A DNA stretch of 6,777 nt from Candidatus Zhuqueibacterota bacterium (GCA_014729735.1 WJJN01000019.1:1-6777); one strand, 5' to 3'. Counted from the stretch's first letter, positions 1 through 6,432 are shown. Numbers and translations: made by a program. Notes: generated from the letters alone by a model not told the origin.

Positions 1-1
1 A

Positions 2-61
2 AATACAATCAACTGGTCCACGAATTTACCGCTGGCTCAGGGTATTAAATTTGGCGACTAA
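2..61 (+). CDS. C-terminal tail of an unidentified upstream gene (partial)
   Basis: The window opens inside a plus-strand gene. Frame 2 reads 19 codons, ending in QGIKFGD, to a TAA at 59-61. An intrinsic terminator starts 10 nt later, as expected at the end of a transcription unit. Frame 1 is also open, for 15 codons to a TAA at 46-48 (ending TAGSGY), and cannot be excluded. Frame 2 is preferred only because its stop lies closer to the terminator and its residue mix looks ordinary. No family can be recognised from so short a piece, and the 5' end is outside the window. Confidence 0.35.
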   Translation, partial: NTINWSTNLPLAQGIKFGD

Positions 62-71
62 TTTGTATTAT

Positions 72-105
72 GCGGTGGCAGTGTTCTCGCTGCCATCGCT
101 TTTTT
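72..105 (+). terminator. Strong intrinsic (rho-independent) terminator
   Basis: A 10-bp stem (72-81 pairs with 90-99, including one G-U pair) encloses an 8-nt loop and is followed directly by six T residues (100-105). The T-run lies only on the plus-strand 3' side, so it terminates transcription coming from the gene at the left edge. It ends 5 nt before the ribosome binding site of the next gene (111-117). That gene must therefore depend on read-through or on a promoter overlapping the hairpin. Confidence 0.88.
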
Positions 106-110
106 GCAAA

Positions 111-117
111 AAGGGAG
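111..117 (+). promoter_or_regulatory. Ribosome binding site deciding the GTG start at 124
   Basis: AAGGGAG lies 6 nt before a GTG at 124. This favours the GTG over the in-frame ATG at 70, which has no Shine-Dalgarno sequence and lies just before the terminator stem. Confidence 0.75.
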
Positions 118-123
118 ATAGCT

Positions 124-357
124 GTGGCAACTGATAGATCAACCCAACATGAAATCACATTTGATACTCCTGTCGAAGATTTGGCGCTGAACCATCCCAA
201 AGCAGTGCGATTTTTAACAGAGCGCGGAATTCGATGTATCCGTTGTGGAGAACCTTTGTGGTGTTCGGTAAGTGAGCTATTCGAACAGGACAACGCGGAA
301 AATCCCCGGCAGTTACTAAATGAACTGAATGAATTCATTAAAAAAGAAAACAATTAA
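124..357 (+). CDS. DUF1858-type small CxxC protein
   Basis: This 77-aa cytosolic protein has the layout of the DUF1858 family, whose members carry a predicted redox-disulfide motif and are often found with hybrid-cluster or other redox proteins. Residues about 10-71 give the usual order: a start like ITxDTPVxDL, a helix ending in the RFLTERGI segment, the CxxC pair Cys38-Cys41 (CIRC), then the GEPLW turn and a C-terminal helix rich in Leu and Glu. A third cysteine, Cys47, follows the tryptophan, where I would expect a small residue such as Gly. The GTG start at 124 is chosen for its AAGGGAG site with 6-nt spacing. Extending to the ATG at 70 would add 18 residues encoded mostly by the terminator. 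The stop codon is one base before the GDPD start, so the two genes are probably co-translated. Substrate and partner are unknown; family assignment is from memory of the motif. Confidence 0.75.
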   Translation: MATDRSTQHEITFDTPVEDLALNHPKAVRFLTERGIRCIRCGEPLWCSVSELFEQDNAENPRQLLNELNEFIKKENN

Positions 358-358
358 T

Positions 359-1069
359 ATGGAAATTACCGGACATCGGGGCTCGTCAGGAAATGCACCG
401 GAAAATACCCTTTCAGCGATCAAACAAGCGGTAGACGAAAATGCTGATTATATCGAGATCGATATTCACATCACCAAAGACGAACAAATTATTTTGATGC
501 ACGACGATCGCGTTGATCGTACCACGAATGGAGAAGGATATGTGCATGATTTAACATATCCTGAAATCCTGAGACTGGACGCCGGGAGTTGGTTCGATTC
601 AAATTTCAAAGACGAACGTGTTCCGACACTGGAGGAAGTGATCGACCTGGTGCAGGGACATGTGCACCTGAATATCGAAATAAAATCCAATGTATTTATC
701 CCTGCACATATCGAAAAACTGATTCAACTTATCGATGAGAGAGATTTCGGAGAACAGTGTATCCTTACTTCATTTCAGCGTTCCTATATCGAAATGATCC
801 ACCATATATCCCCTATGCTGCGAACAGGGCTCATCATGAACTACATGCCGCATCCGCAGAAAATGCTGCTCGAAGATGCTTTTGATGTTTTAAGCTGCAA
901 TTATCGACTTGTCAGCAAAGATATTGTCGAAGCACTGCACTCGTCCAATAAAGAAATCCATGTATGGACTGTGAACGAGAGAGCCGATCTGCTTCGAATG
1001 CGAGATTACGGCGTGGATAATGTGATCACGAATTATCCCGGCGCTTTTCGAAAAATGCTCGATAATTGA
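359..1069 (+). CDS. Glycerophosphodiester phosphodiesterase (GDPD family)
   Basis: The 236-aa product is a complete, signal-less and therefore probably cytosolic GDPD. The family hydrolyses glycerophosphodiesters, the deacylated forms of phospholipids, to glycerol 3-phosphate and an alcohol on a TIM-barrel fold. The expected signature residues are visible in order: GHRG with His6 and Arg7, APENT at 13-17, the EIDIH segment with Glu33 and Asp35, the general acid His48 in LMHDD, the metal-site strand NIEIK with Glu107 and Lys109, HVWTVN at 201-206 and the terminal NYPG at 225-228. Length is normal for the bacterial short form. The ATG at 359 is preferred because it puts HRG five residues in, as in relatives. 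An in-frame ATG at 329 would overlap the upstream gene by 29 nt and has no ribosome site. The gene lies one base after the DUF1858 stop, suggesting translational coupling. Its 3' end faces the minus-strand block. Confidence 0.93.
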   Translation: MEITGHRGSSGNAPENTLSAIKQAVDENADYIEIDIHITKDEQIILMHDDRVDRTTNGEGYVHDLTYPEILRLDAGSWFDSNFKDERVPTLEEVIDLVQGHVHLNIEIKSNVFIPAHIEKLIQLIDERDFGEQCILTSFQRSYIEMIHHISPMLRTGLIMNYMPHPQKMLLEDAFDVLSCNYRLVSKDIVEALHSSNKEIHVWTVNERADLLRMRDYGVDNVITNYPGAFRKMLDN

Positions 1070-1077
1070 GTTCGTTG

Positions 1078-1989
1078 CTATTCTTTCAAAACTTCGACAA
1101 ATACCGTGTCTGTTAATGCGGCGCCAAACACACCGATGCCGTCTCCTTCAAAATGAAATTTGGGCTCCCACAAATTACCGTCGATATCCTGTATGTTTTT
1201 ATGCGTGAGAAAATAGTCTTTCAAATTTTCATCAGCGGCGTAGAGAATAATCCGGTATCTGCCGTAAAACCACAGTGTGAACCACAATATCTCTAATTTC
1301 GAGAGATTATCCCCTCCAGTTTGCGTTTGCATCCACTGCGACTGATGCTGAAGCAGACCGAACAAATTATCCTCATCCAAATCCTCGACCTCAATCTCGA
1401 AAGGATTGTCAATAACAAACGATTCTTTAGAAGCATCCAGTGCAACAATGGAAGCAATGTACGAATCCGTGTCAATGGACCGATCGAAGGCAAGAGTAAA
1501 TAGCTTAAGGGAGCCACTCTCATCTCGCTCTCGATACGTGAGTGGTGTTAGTTTAGAATCTGCTTCACGAATAGAAAAGCCATCCCGGGGGACTGTCGTA
1601 ACTGTGGTCGTTGATAAGTTTTTTCCATCCACGGTTGCCTGCACAGAAAGTTGGTATTGCTTTCCATATTCGATGATCAGATTATCATCGTCAGATTCAT
1701 ACGCTCCGGTCAGCGCATTATAGCTCAGCGGGTATTCATCACCACTCCCCAAATCGGTGATTCCCACGGTGGCATCGGTAATTAAAAAGTCGGTAAAATC
1801 AATATCCCGGTTTAATGCAAAATTGCGGGTAATGCGAATATTTTCCACGCGATGACCGGGCATAATAATTCCATCGACGACAATTTTGGGTTCATAGGTA
1901 TTTTCATCAACGCTAACCGGAACATCACCGCAACCGGTTGTCAAAGTAATCAGTGTAGCTATCATTAAATATTGAATATATTTTTTCAC
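1078..1989 (-). CDS. DUF4249 outer-membrane lipoprotein, partner of the TonB receptor
   Basis: This 303-aa protein has a lysine-led signal peptide, a hydrophobic stretch at about 4-18 and a lipidation cysteine at Cys20 (LTTGC). The lipobox is slightly off consensus because Thr, not Leu, is at -3. The mature part fits the DUF4249 family: a VVDG strand near 37-40, an IRITRN strand, then beta-rich immunoglobulin-like segments. DUF4249 genes typically sit directly after TonB-dependent receptors in Bacteroidota, and this one starts 18 nt after the receptor stop. It is therefore likely a surface or periplasm-facing accessory protein for the same substrate, which is unknown. The GTG at 1989 is chosen because a GGAG lies 6 nt upstream. 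An ATG at 2001 would overlap that site and put four extra residues, including a Glu, before the Lys-Lys pair. No acidic export signal follows the cysteine, so surface exposure is uncertain. Confidence 0.82.
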   Translation of the reverse strand: MKKYIQYLMIATLITLTTGCGDVPVSVDENTYEPKIVVDGIIMPGHRVENIRITRNFALNRDIDFTDFLITDATVGITDLGSGDEYPLSYNALTGAYESDDDNLIIEYGKQYQLSVQATVDGKNLSTTTVTTVPRDGFSIREADSKLTPLTYRERDESGSLKLFTLAFDRSIDTDSYIASIVALDASKESFVIDNPFEIEVEDLDEDNLFGLLQHQSQWMQTQTGGDNLSKLEILWFTLWFYGRYRIILYAADENLKDYFLTHKNIQDIDGNLWEPKFHFEGDGIGVFGAALTDTVFVEVLKE

Positions 1990-1995
1990 GGTAAT

Positions 1996-1999
1996 CTCC
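1996..1999 (-). promoter_or_regulatory. Ribosome binding site deciding the GTG start at 1989
   Basis: On the minus strand, GGAG is followed by six bases and then GTG. The alternative ATG at 2001-1999 overlaps this site and has no Shine-Dalgarno sequence of its own in the short gap after the receptor stop. Confidence 0.65.
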
Positions 2000-2007
2000 A
2001 TCTTTAG

Positions 2008-4341
2008 TTAAAAAGTCATCGTTACGCCAATGGTCGGTAGAATAGGAAACATGCTGAATGTATCAACTTTCTGGATCAATTTATTGCCCTGAATTTCATC
2101 ATCATAATCGATGAACCATACATTCTTGCGGTTCGTTACATTGAAAACCTGCAAATACGGGGCGAGTGTCCAGGATTTATAACGTTTTTCCATGGTCAGG
2201 CTCAAATCGAACCTGAAATATGCCGGCAGCCGGAAATTATTTCTCTCGGTGGGAAAGAGATTGTACCCGCTGTAGAAATTCTGATCCGGCAATGGATTGG
2301 TTACGTAAATTGAGCTGGTCGTAGTAATTGGCTGACCGGTCGAGTAAACCAGCCCGACGCCCAAACGCCACGATGTCCTGTCCCGGTGATAATCGACTCC
2401 GCGCAATTGACGCAGTGAATTTTTAATGTCAAAATTTCCGATCAAATTCACCGTATGCGTGCGGTCATGCCGGGGAATAAAATCTTTACCTTGATTGACA
2501 CCTTCGATTTTTTGCACGGTACGGCTCAAAGAATAGGAAGCCCAACCGGTGATTGGTCCGCTATTTTTACGAAACAAAAACTCGAGACCATACGAATGCC
2601 CGTTCCCGCTATTAAAAAGCCCTTCCGTACTTTGATAAATGGGTTCGCCCTCGCCGGTATAATTTTCCGGCTGCAAATCTGTGTAAAAGAAGTAATCATA
2701 CGAATAAATATTGCTGTAATCTTTGTAATATGTTTCGATCTCCAGACTAAAATTATCTGCCAGCTCTTTTTGAAAACCCGCAATATAATGGTGCGAATTC
2801 GAACTTCCGTAGAATTCATCGGAACTGGTCCAGATATCTGCAATAAAGGTGCGCGGGATTCTGAACAGATACTGATGATATACACCGAACGCGCTCTTGA
2901 GATTTATCGTATCTGTCAGCCGGTATTTCACGCTCAGTCGCGGCGCGAGATTTTGGAACGATTTATTGCTGTCGAAATAATTGTAACGAAGTCCGGTCTG
3001 TATTTCGAGTAGAGGGACAGGATTCCATTCGGATTGAATGTAAGATGCAACATATTTTCCCCAGCGATCCACATCCACTCTGCCGCCGGGAAATATCTGC
3101 CGGAATGTTCCGTGCAGTGATTTATATTCAAAGCCTAATTTGAAATTCAGATTTTGTGAATAATAATATTCCAGATTTCCTTTCAACGAACGGTCTCCCA
3201 TATCGTTTTCTTCCATAAACTCCTCGAAACTAAAATCCGAATCGAAATCGCTAAAAGTGGTCCAGAAATTTCCAAATAACGAAGAAGAAAAAATATGCGT
3301 CCAGCGGATGCTGTATGTTGTATTACCCCAATCGTAATCTAGCTCCTCTTCTTCGGTGGTGGCATTATCCAGTTGAAAATCCAGGTTATCCTGACCTTTA
3401 TAAAAGCTGATCGTCAATTTATTTTTTTGATTGATATCGATGTAAGCTTTCAAATGCCCGTCGTAAAAGAAATAATCCGGAATATCATCGATTGCCCGTC
3501 CCAGCGTTTGATCGAAATATGTCCGGCGGAAAGAACCGGAAATCGCCCCAAAATCTCCTAACGGATACTGCATTGTGGTTTTAGCCGACAGCAGGCTGAT
3601 GGCAATTTTTCCCTCATACTCGCGGCGATTTCCATCCAGGTTCGTAACATCAAGCACGGATGAGAGGCGTCCGCCATATTCGGCACCAAAACCGCCCTTG
3701 GAAATTTCCACGTTTTTGATGGCATCGGTATTAAATGTGGAAAAGAGTCCGAAGAAGTGTTCGGGATTATAAACATCCGCACCATCGATCATATACAAAT
3801 TTTGATCCGGTGTACCGCCTCTCACATAAAGCTCCGAGGAATAATCTGACACCGGCAGAATACCCGGCATTGTTTGCAGTGAGCGCAGCAAATCCGCTTC
3901 CACAACCTGGGGGATGCGTTCGATTTCCCGCGGCTTCAACCGAATCTTGGAAATCGGTTTACGGTATAATTGCACGCTGGTACGCACTGAATCGGCATAC
4001 ACATAAACTTCTTCCGTTTCGATGGTAGCAGGCTCCAGTTGAATATTGAGCTGTTCGTCCATATCCGAAGTTATTTTTACGGATGTCGAGAATGTCTCAT
4101 AGCCGATGTACTGGCAGACCAGGGTGTAATTGCCCACCGGCACTTTCGGCAGGGAATAGTAGCCGCTAACATTTGTAGACGAGCCAAAATAGGTATCCTG
4201 CAAAAATACATTGGCTCCAATCAAACCTTCACCGGTTTTGGCATCATACACAAATCCGCTTATCGTTCCTTTTGTTTGATCTTGTGAATAAGCTGTGCTG
4301 ATAATCAGCGCCAGAACAAGAATCAGAGATCGTTTCGTCAT
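2008..4341 (-). CDS. TonB-dependent outer-membrane receptor with carboxypeptidase-regulatory-like N-domain
   Basis: This 777-aa protein would import a substrate through an outer-membrane barrel using TonB energy. A signal peptide covers about residues 1-20 (cleavage near AYSQ). A carboxypeptidase-regulatory-like beta-sandwich follows at about 25-103, with GTISGFVYDAKTGEGLIGANV and the SGYYSLPKVPVGNYTL turn. A TonB-box-like EEVYVYAD lies at about 110-117. The plug domain runs from about 127 to 235, with LLRSLQTMPG, the LYVRGGTPDQN and YMIDGADVYNP segments, and EYGGRLSSVLDV at its end. The rest is barrel, rich in alternating aromatic strands, ending in a terminal Phe (VTMTF) typical of outer-membrane proteins. 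It is shorter than SusC proteins (about 1000 aa) and no SusD is adjacent, so a glycan-specific Sus system is unlikely. The ATG at 4341 has AAAGGA 6 nt upstream; an in-frame GTG at 4356 has none. It probably heads an operon with the DUF4249 gene. Substrate unknown. Confidence 0.93.
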   Translation of the reverse strand: MTKRSLILVLALIISTAYSQDQTKGTISGFVYDAKTGEGLIGANVFLQDTYFGSSTNVSGYYSLPKVPVGNYTLVCQYIGYETFSTSVKITSDMDEQLNIQLEPATIETEEVYVYADSVRTSVQLYRKPISKIRLKPREIERIPQVVEADLLRSLQTMPGILPVSDYSSELYVRGGTPDQNLYMIDGADVYNPEHFFGLFSTFNTDAIKNVEISKGGFGAEYGGRLSSVLDVTNLDGNRREYEGKIAISLLSAKTTMQYPLGDFGAISGSFRRTYFDQTLGRAIDDIPDYFFYDGHLKAYIDINQKNKLTISFYKGQDNLDFQLDNATTEEEELDYDWGNTTYSIRWTHIFSSSLFGNFWTTFSDFDSDFSFEEFMEENDMGDRSLKGNLEYYYSQNLNFKLGFEYKSLHGTFRQIFPGGRVDVDRWGKYVASYIQSEWNPVPLLEIQTGLRYNYFDSNKSFQNLAPRLSVKYRLTDTINLKSAFGVYHQYLFRIPRTFIADIWTSSDEFYGSSNSHHYIAGFQKELADNFSLEIETYYKDYSNIYSYDYFFYTDLQPENYTGEGEPIYQSTEGLFNSGNGHSYGLEFLFRKNSGPITGWASYSLSRTVQKIEGVNQGKDFIPRHDRTHTVNLIGNFDIKNSLRQLRGVDYHRDRTSWRLGVGLVYSTGQPITTTSSIYVTNPLPDQNFYSGYNLFPTERNNFRLPAYFRFDLSLTMEKRYKSWTLAPYLQVFNVTNRKNVWFIDYDDEIQGNKLIQKVDTFSMFPILPTIGVTMTF

Positions 4342-4347
4342 AAGTGG

Positions 4348-4353
4348 TCCTTT
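4348..4353 (-). promoter_or_regulatory. Ribosome binding site deciding the receptor start at 4341
   Basis: AAAGGA on the minus strand lies 6 nt before the ATG at 4341. This rules against the in-frame GTG at 4356, which would put this site inside the coding sequence and add five residues before the signal peptide. Confidence 0.75.
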
Positions 4354-4376
4354 CACATAGGTAATTTTTCTATAGT

Positions 4377-4407
4377 CAAATATCGTCCCGGTATGAGAAT
4401 GCTAAAA
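4377..4407 (-). promoter_or_regulatory. Candidate promoter of the receptor-DUF4249 operon
   Basis: On the minus strand TTTT (4407-4404), 19 bases and GATATTTG (4384-4377) resemble the Bacteroidota promoter pattern TTTG-N19-21-TAnnTTTG, with one mismatch in each element. Its position would give a leader of roughly 30 nt carrying the AAAGGA ribosome site. With two mismatches in an AT-rich gap the match could be chance. Confidence 0.3.
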
Positions 4408-4567
4408 TCTCAAGCCCCCATCGAAGCCGAATGTGCGCCGTCTTTTTGGCAAATGAAATCCGGGCAATGTTATATAAAATTAAAAACACGCGCCCTTGCT
4501 TTACAAAAGGGAATCAGAGTCTTTGAATACATCTACAATACAAATATTCTGCGCTAAGTAAATTACA

Positions 4568-4586
4568 TTTTCCTTGATAAGGAAAA
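4568..4586. repeat. Perfect 8-bp inverted repeat with 3-nt loop
   Basis: TTTTCCTT (4568-4575), GAT, then AAGGAAAA (4579-4586). It lies about 72 nt past the MBL-remnant stop and about 230 nt before the receptor start in the minus direction. It lacks a following T-run on either strand, so it is a poor terminator. It could be an operator half-site pair or a small RNA hairpin. The function is not shown by the sequence. Confidence 0.5.
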
Positions 4587-4657
4587 AGTCATCTAAAATA
4601 CGACGCCTGAATTACAACGATGTTACGAAATTTCTGATTTTTGGTTCCTGTGAAATT

Positions 4658-5206
4658 TTATTTTAACAGGGAATAATGCAGCATCACAGGGGAATTATCA
4701 TCCCCCTGATTTCCGGCGATGAGGGCGTGATTTATATACAGGGGATTTCGGTAAATATTCTGCTGCCATTGTACATCGCTCCAGCCGAACGCGGGTTTAT
4801 CCGGCATGTCTGAATGTCCGCTCAAATGGAGCAAAATGACTTGGCGGGGATTGATAATATCAAGATATGGTTGTGCATCGATCAGCGATCCGTGTCCCGG
4901 TGAATTTACTTTCCAGCCGTTTGTTTCCAAAAACAGAATATCAGGATTTTGCAAAAGATCTTTATATTCAACAATGATTTCAAGATTTGGTTTTTCATCA
5001 GTGAGTCGTGCAGCTCCAGGATGATCGATGTCCCATAAAAATAGACATTTCTTGCGATTTGCAAAATCAGCCAGGAAGATCACTGATCCGCGCACATTGC
5101 CGCGCGCCACTTCAATCGGCGTGAAACGCAATCCCGCAACTTGTGGAAGGGAAAACGGTTTGCCTGGAGTGATTTCGTGATAGGCAAGCATTACATCCTG
5201 GTCCAT
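4658..5206 (-). pseudogene. C-terminal half of a metallo-beta-lactamase-fold hydrolase (truncated)
   Basis: The 182-aa open frame matches only the second half of a PhnP/RNase Z-like MBL-fold hydrolase. Visible family landmarks are the strand pair TPIEVARG / SVIFLAD (29-46), the KCLFLWDID segment with the likely bridging Asp59 or Asp61, the DILFLETN strand (89-96), GHGSL (104-108), and LLHLSGH (125-131) with His127 and His131. The N-terminal half carrying the HxHxDH metal motif is absent. The place where relatives usually have a His before the second sheet reads Ala34-Arg35. Complete members are normally about 250 aa or more. The ATG at 5206 follows the stop of the preceding lipoprotein gene after one codon in the same frame and has no clear ribosome site. 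An internal ATG at 5191 has AGGA four bases upstream. The frame has no further stops, so it is either a recent deletion relic or a retained non-catalytic domain. Confidence 0.65.
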
Positions 5207-5209
5207 ACA

Positions 5210-6367
5210 TCATGACCATTTGATAATATAAGTTGTGTAACCGGATTTCGGGATCTCTATAAAACCTTTGGCTGCCAACAAATTTGTGACTTTTGTATAG
5301 AAGAAATGATACCACCAGATGAAGTATTCTTCGAACGTAATTTCATTTTCATAGCGGGAATTTTGATATGTAGTCATGATTTGATGTTTCTTTTGCTCCA
5401 GAAATCGGATCAGCTCATTCGTAATAAGCCCTGCAATTTTACTTATACGGGAATAATCTCTGCGGCTCAAAATCGGAATTGCCGGTGAATCACCAGCCAT
5501 CAATCCTATTTTATTAAATCCCGAACTGCAGATTTCTTCCATGGGGTATTCGGGATTCGCATTTTGCCGGATTAGTTCTTCCAATAAATTGTGTTTAAAT
5601 TGATCGATATCATCCAACTCCGACATTCCAAACAGCTCGTTCAAATCATTTTTATTCAGGTTTATGAAATTCTTTGCGTAGCGCTGATTTCCATAAATCC
5701 CGACCATGATGTTGCCATAGCTTTTCATTTCATTTCCGTAAATCCCGAACGGCTCTTTGTATTCATTCTCCGAGCGCTCTTGAAGCGAAAAATAGAAGTG
5801 CTTGCCATTTCGCAACGGTCGTTCGGCTTTTAAAAATTTCGATTCGATATTATCGATTTGCCAGTTATCCATTAATACATTACTGAGAATGAGAAATGAC
5901 AGACTACTGAACGAGTGTTTTTTCAAGGCATCGATTTTATCGACCTGATTTTTAATATCCGGAATTTTATGAATGATAATTTCAGCAAATTCCGGAGCCA
6001 CTAAATCTGCAAGTTCCTGAAGCTCCCTGCCTTCTTTTCTGCTAATCACCATGCACGTCGGAACGTATACATTCAGGCTCAAACGTTTGATCAAATCCTG
6101 ATGTAATAACGTATCTAATTTGCTGTTTAGTTTTTCATCAGACCATGTGAAGTAATTCTGTATGTTTCTCAATGCAATGCGATGGTGAAGCAAAACGATA
6201 AGATCGGATAGATGATTCTGTCTCAAATCGATTGTGGGTGAATTGTTGCCCGAGGAAATCATTTTCGTTTGATATGTCGAATCCAAAATATTTTCTATAT
6301 TCCGATTTCCGGAACAATTCGAGAGTAAGAGCAAGAAAATGATCGGTAACCAATACTTTCCTGGCAT
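5210..6367 (-). CDS. Lipoprotein of unknown function with winged-helix-like segments
   Basis: I do not recognise a named family. The 385-aa product begins with a short signal peptide: Lys4, a hydrophobic core at 7-15, and LLSNC with the probable lipid-anchored Cys18. Asn at -1 is unusual. The mature protein is rich in Asn, Lys, Ile and Glu, with no further membrane segment. Two stretches look like helix-helix-wing folds: about 70-110 (NYFTWSDEKLNSKLDTLL then DLIKR and VYVPTCMVIS), and the C-terminus with VTNLLAAKGFIEIP followed by the SGYTTYIIKW hairpin. A WWYHFFYT aromatic patch precedes the latter. The ATG at 6367 is used; an in-frame TTG at 6373 is possible and has GGA 5 nt before it. A good promoter-like motif lies at 6381-6411, so the message would have a very short leader. 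The gene is followed by the truncated MBL frame. Function cannot be assigned. Confidence 0.75.
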   Translation of the reverse strand: MPGKYWLPIIFLLLLSNCSGNRNIENILDSTYQTKMISSGNNSPTIDLRQNHLSDLIVLLHHRIALRNIQNYFTWSDEKLNSKLDTLLHQDLIKRLSLNVYVPTCMVISRKEGRELQELADLVAPEFAEIIIHKIPDIKNQVDKIDALKKHSFSSLSFLILSNVLMDNWQIDNIESKFLKAERPLRNGKHFYFSLQERSENEYKEPFGIYGNEMKSYGNIMVGIYGNQRYAKNFINLNKNDLNELFGMSELDDIDQFKHNLLEELIRQNANPEYPMEEICSSGFNKIGLMAGDSPAIPILSRRDYSRISKIAGLITNELIRFLEQKKHQIMTTYQNSRYENEITFEEYFIWWYHFFYTKVTNLLAAKGFIEIPKSGYTTYIIKWS

Positions 6368-6380
6368 TTCCAAGGATTTC

Positions 6381-6411
6381 CAAAATTATAATTTTCGTTC
6401 AATTATACAAA
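6381..6411 (-). promoter_or_regulatory. Bacteroidota-type promoter motif before the lipoprotein gene
   Basis: On the minus strand TTTG (6411-6408), exactly 19 bases and TAATTTTG (6388-6381) match the TTTG-N19-21-TAnnTTTG pattern described for Bacteroidota housekeeping sigma factors with no mismatch. It lies in the 65-nt gap between the DUF1893 stop and the lipoprotein start. A transcript from here would begin only a few bases before the start codon, which is unusual and lowers confidence. Confidence 0.45.
6382..6395. repeat. Perfect 14-bp AT palindrome overlapping the promoter
   Basis: AAAATTATAATTTT is fully self-complementary and overlaps seven of the eight bases of the -7 element (6381-6388). 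It could be a dimeric repressor site, although AT-only palindromes arise easily by chance in AT-rich gaps. Confidence 0.4.
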
Positions 6412-6432
6412 GTCAATTTTCAGGATATTTTC

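Larger units (their letters stand above)
4342..4657. other. 316-nt intergenic region upstream of the receptor
   Basis: This is the only long non-coding stretch. It lies between the MBL-remnant stop and the receptor start, both on the minus strand. It holds the receptor's ribosome site, a weak promoter candidate at 4377-4407 and a perfect inverted repeat at 4568-4586. A weaker CCCTT/AAGGG pair surrounds 4493-4511. I see no convincing small gene, riboswitch core or T-tailed terminator after the MBL remnant. Confidence 0.7.

Noticed and set aside
70..123. In-frame ATG at 70 extending the DUF1858 protein by 18 residues, including a second CxxC (CSRC).
   Set aside because: The extension is encoded mostly by the terminator stem, loop and T-run, and there is no ribosome site before it. 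GTG at 124 has a near-ideal one.
1406..1723. A 105-codon plus-strand open frame antisense to the DUF4249 gene.
   Set aside because: No ribosome site and a low-complexity Ser/Val/Arg composition; the opposite strand codes a recognisable lipoprotein.
2455..3012. A 185-codon plus-strand open frame antisense to the receptor.
   Set aside because: It lies fully inside a clear TonB receptor gene, has no recognisable domain and fits a codon shadow.
4342..4657. A riboswitch (for example cobalamin) controlling the TonB receptor.
   Set aside because: No conserved core motif or ordered set of stems could be seen, only short AT-rich repeats.
5112..5315. A minus-strand frame spanning the lipoprotein-MBL junction as a possible frameshifted MBL N-terminus.
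   Set aside because: It contains no HxHxDH motif and only shadows the lipoprotein C-terminus and MBL start in another frame.
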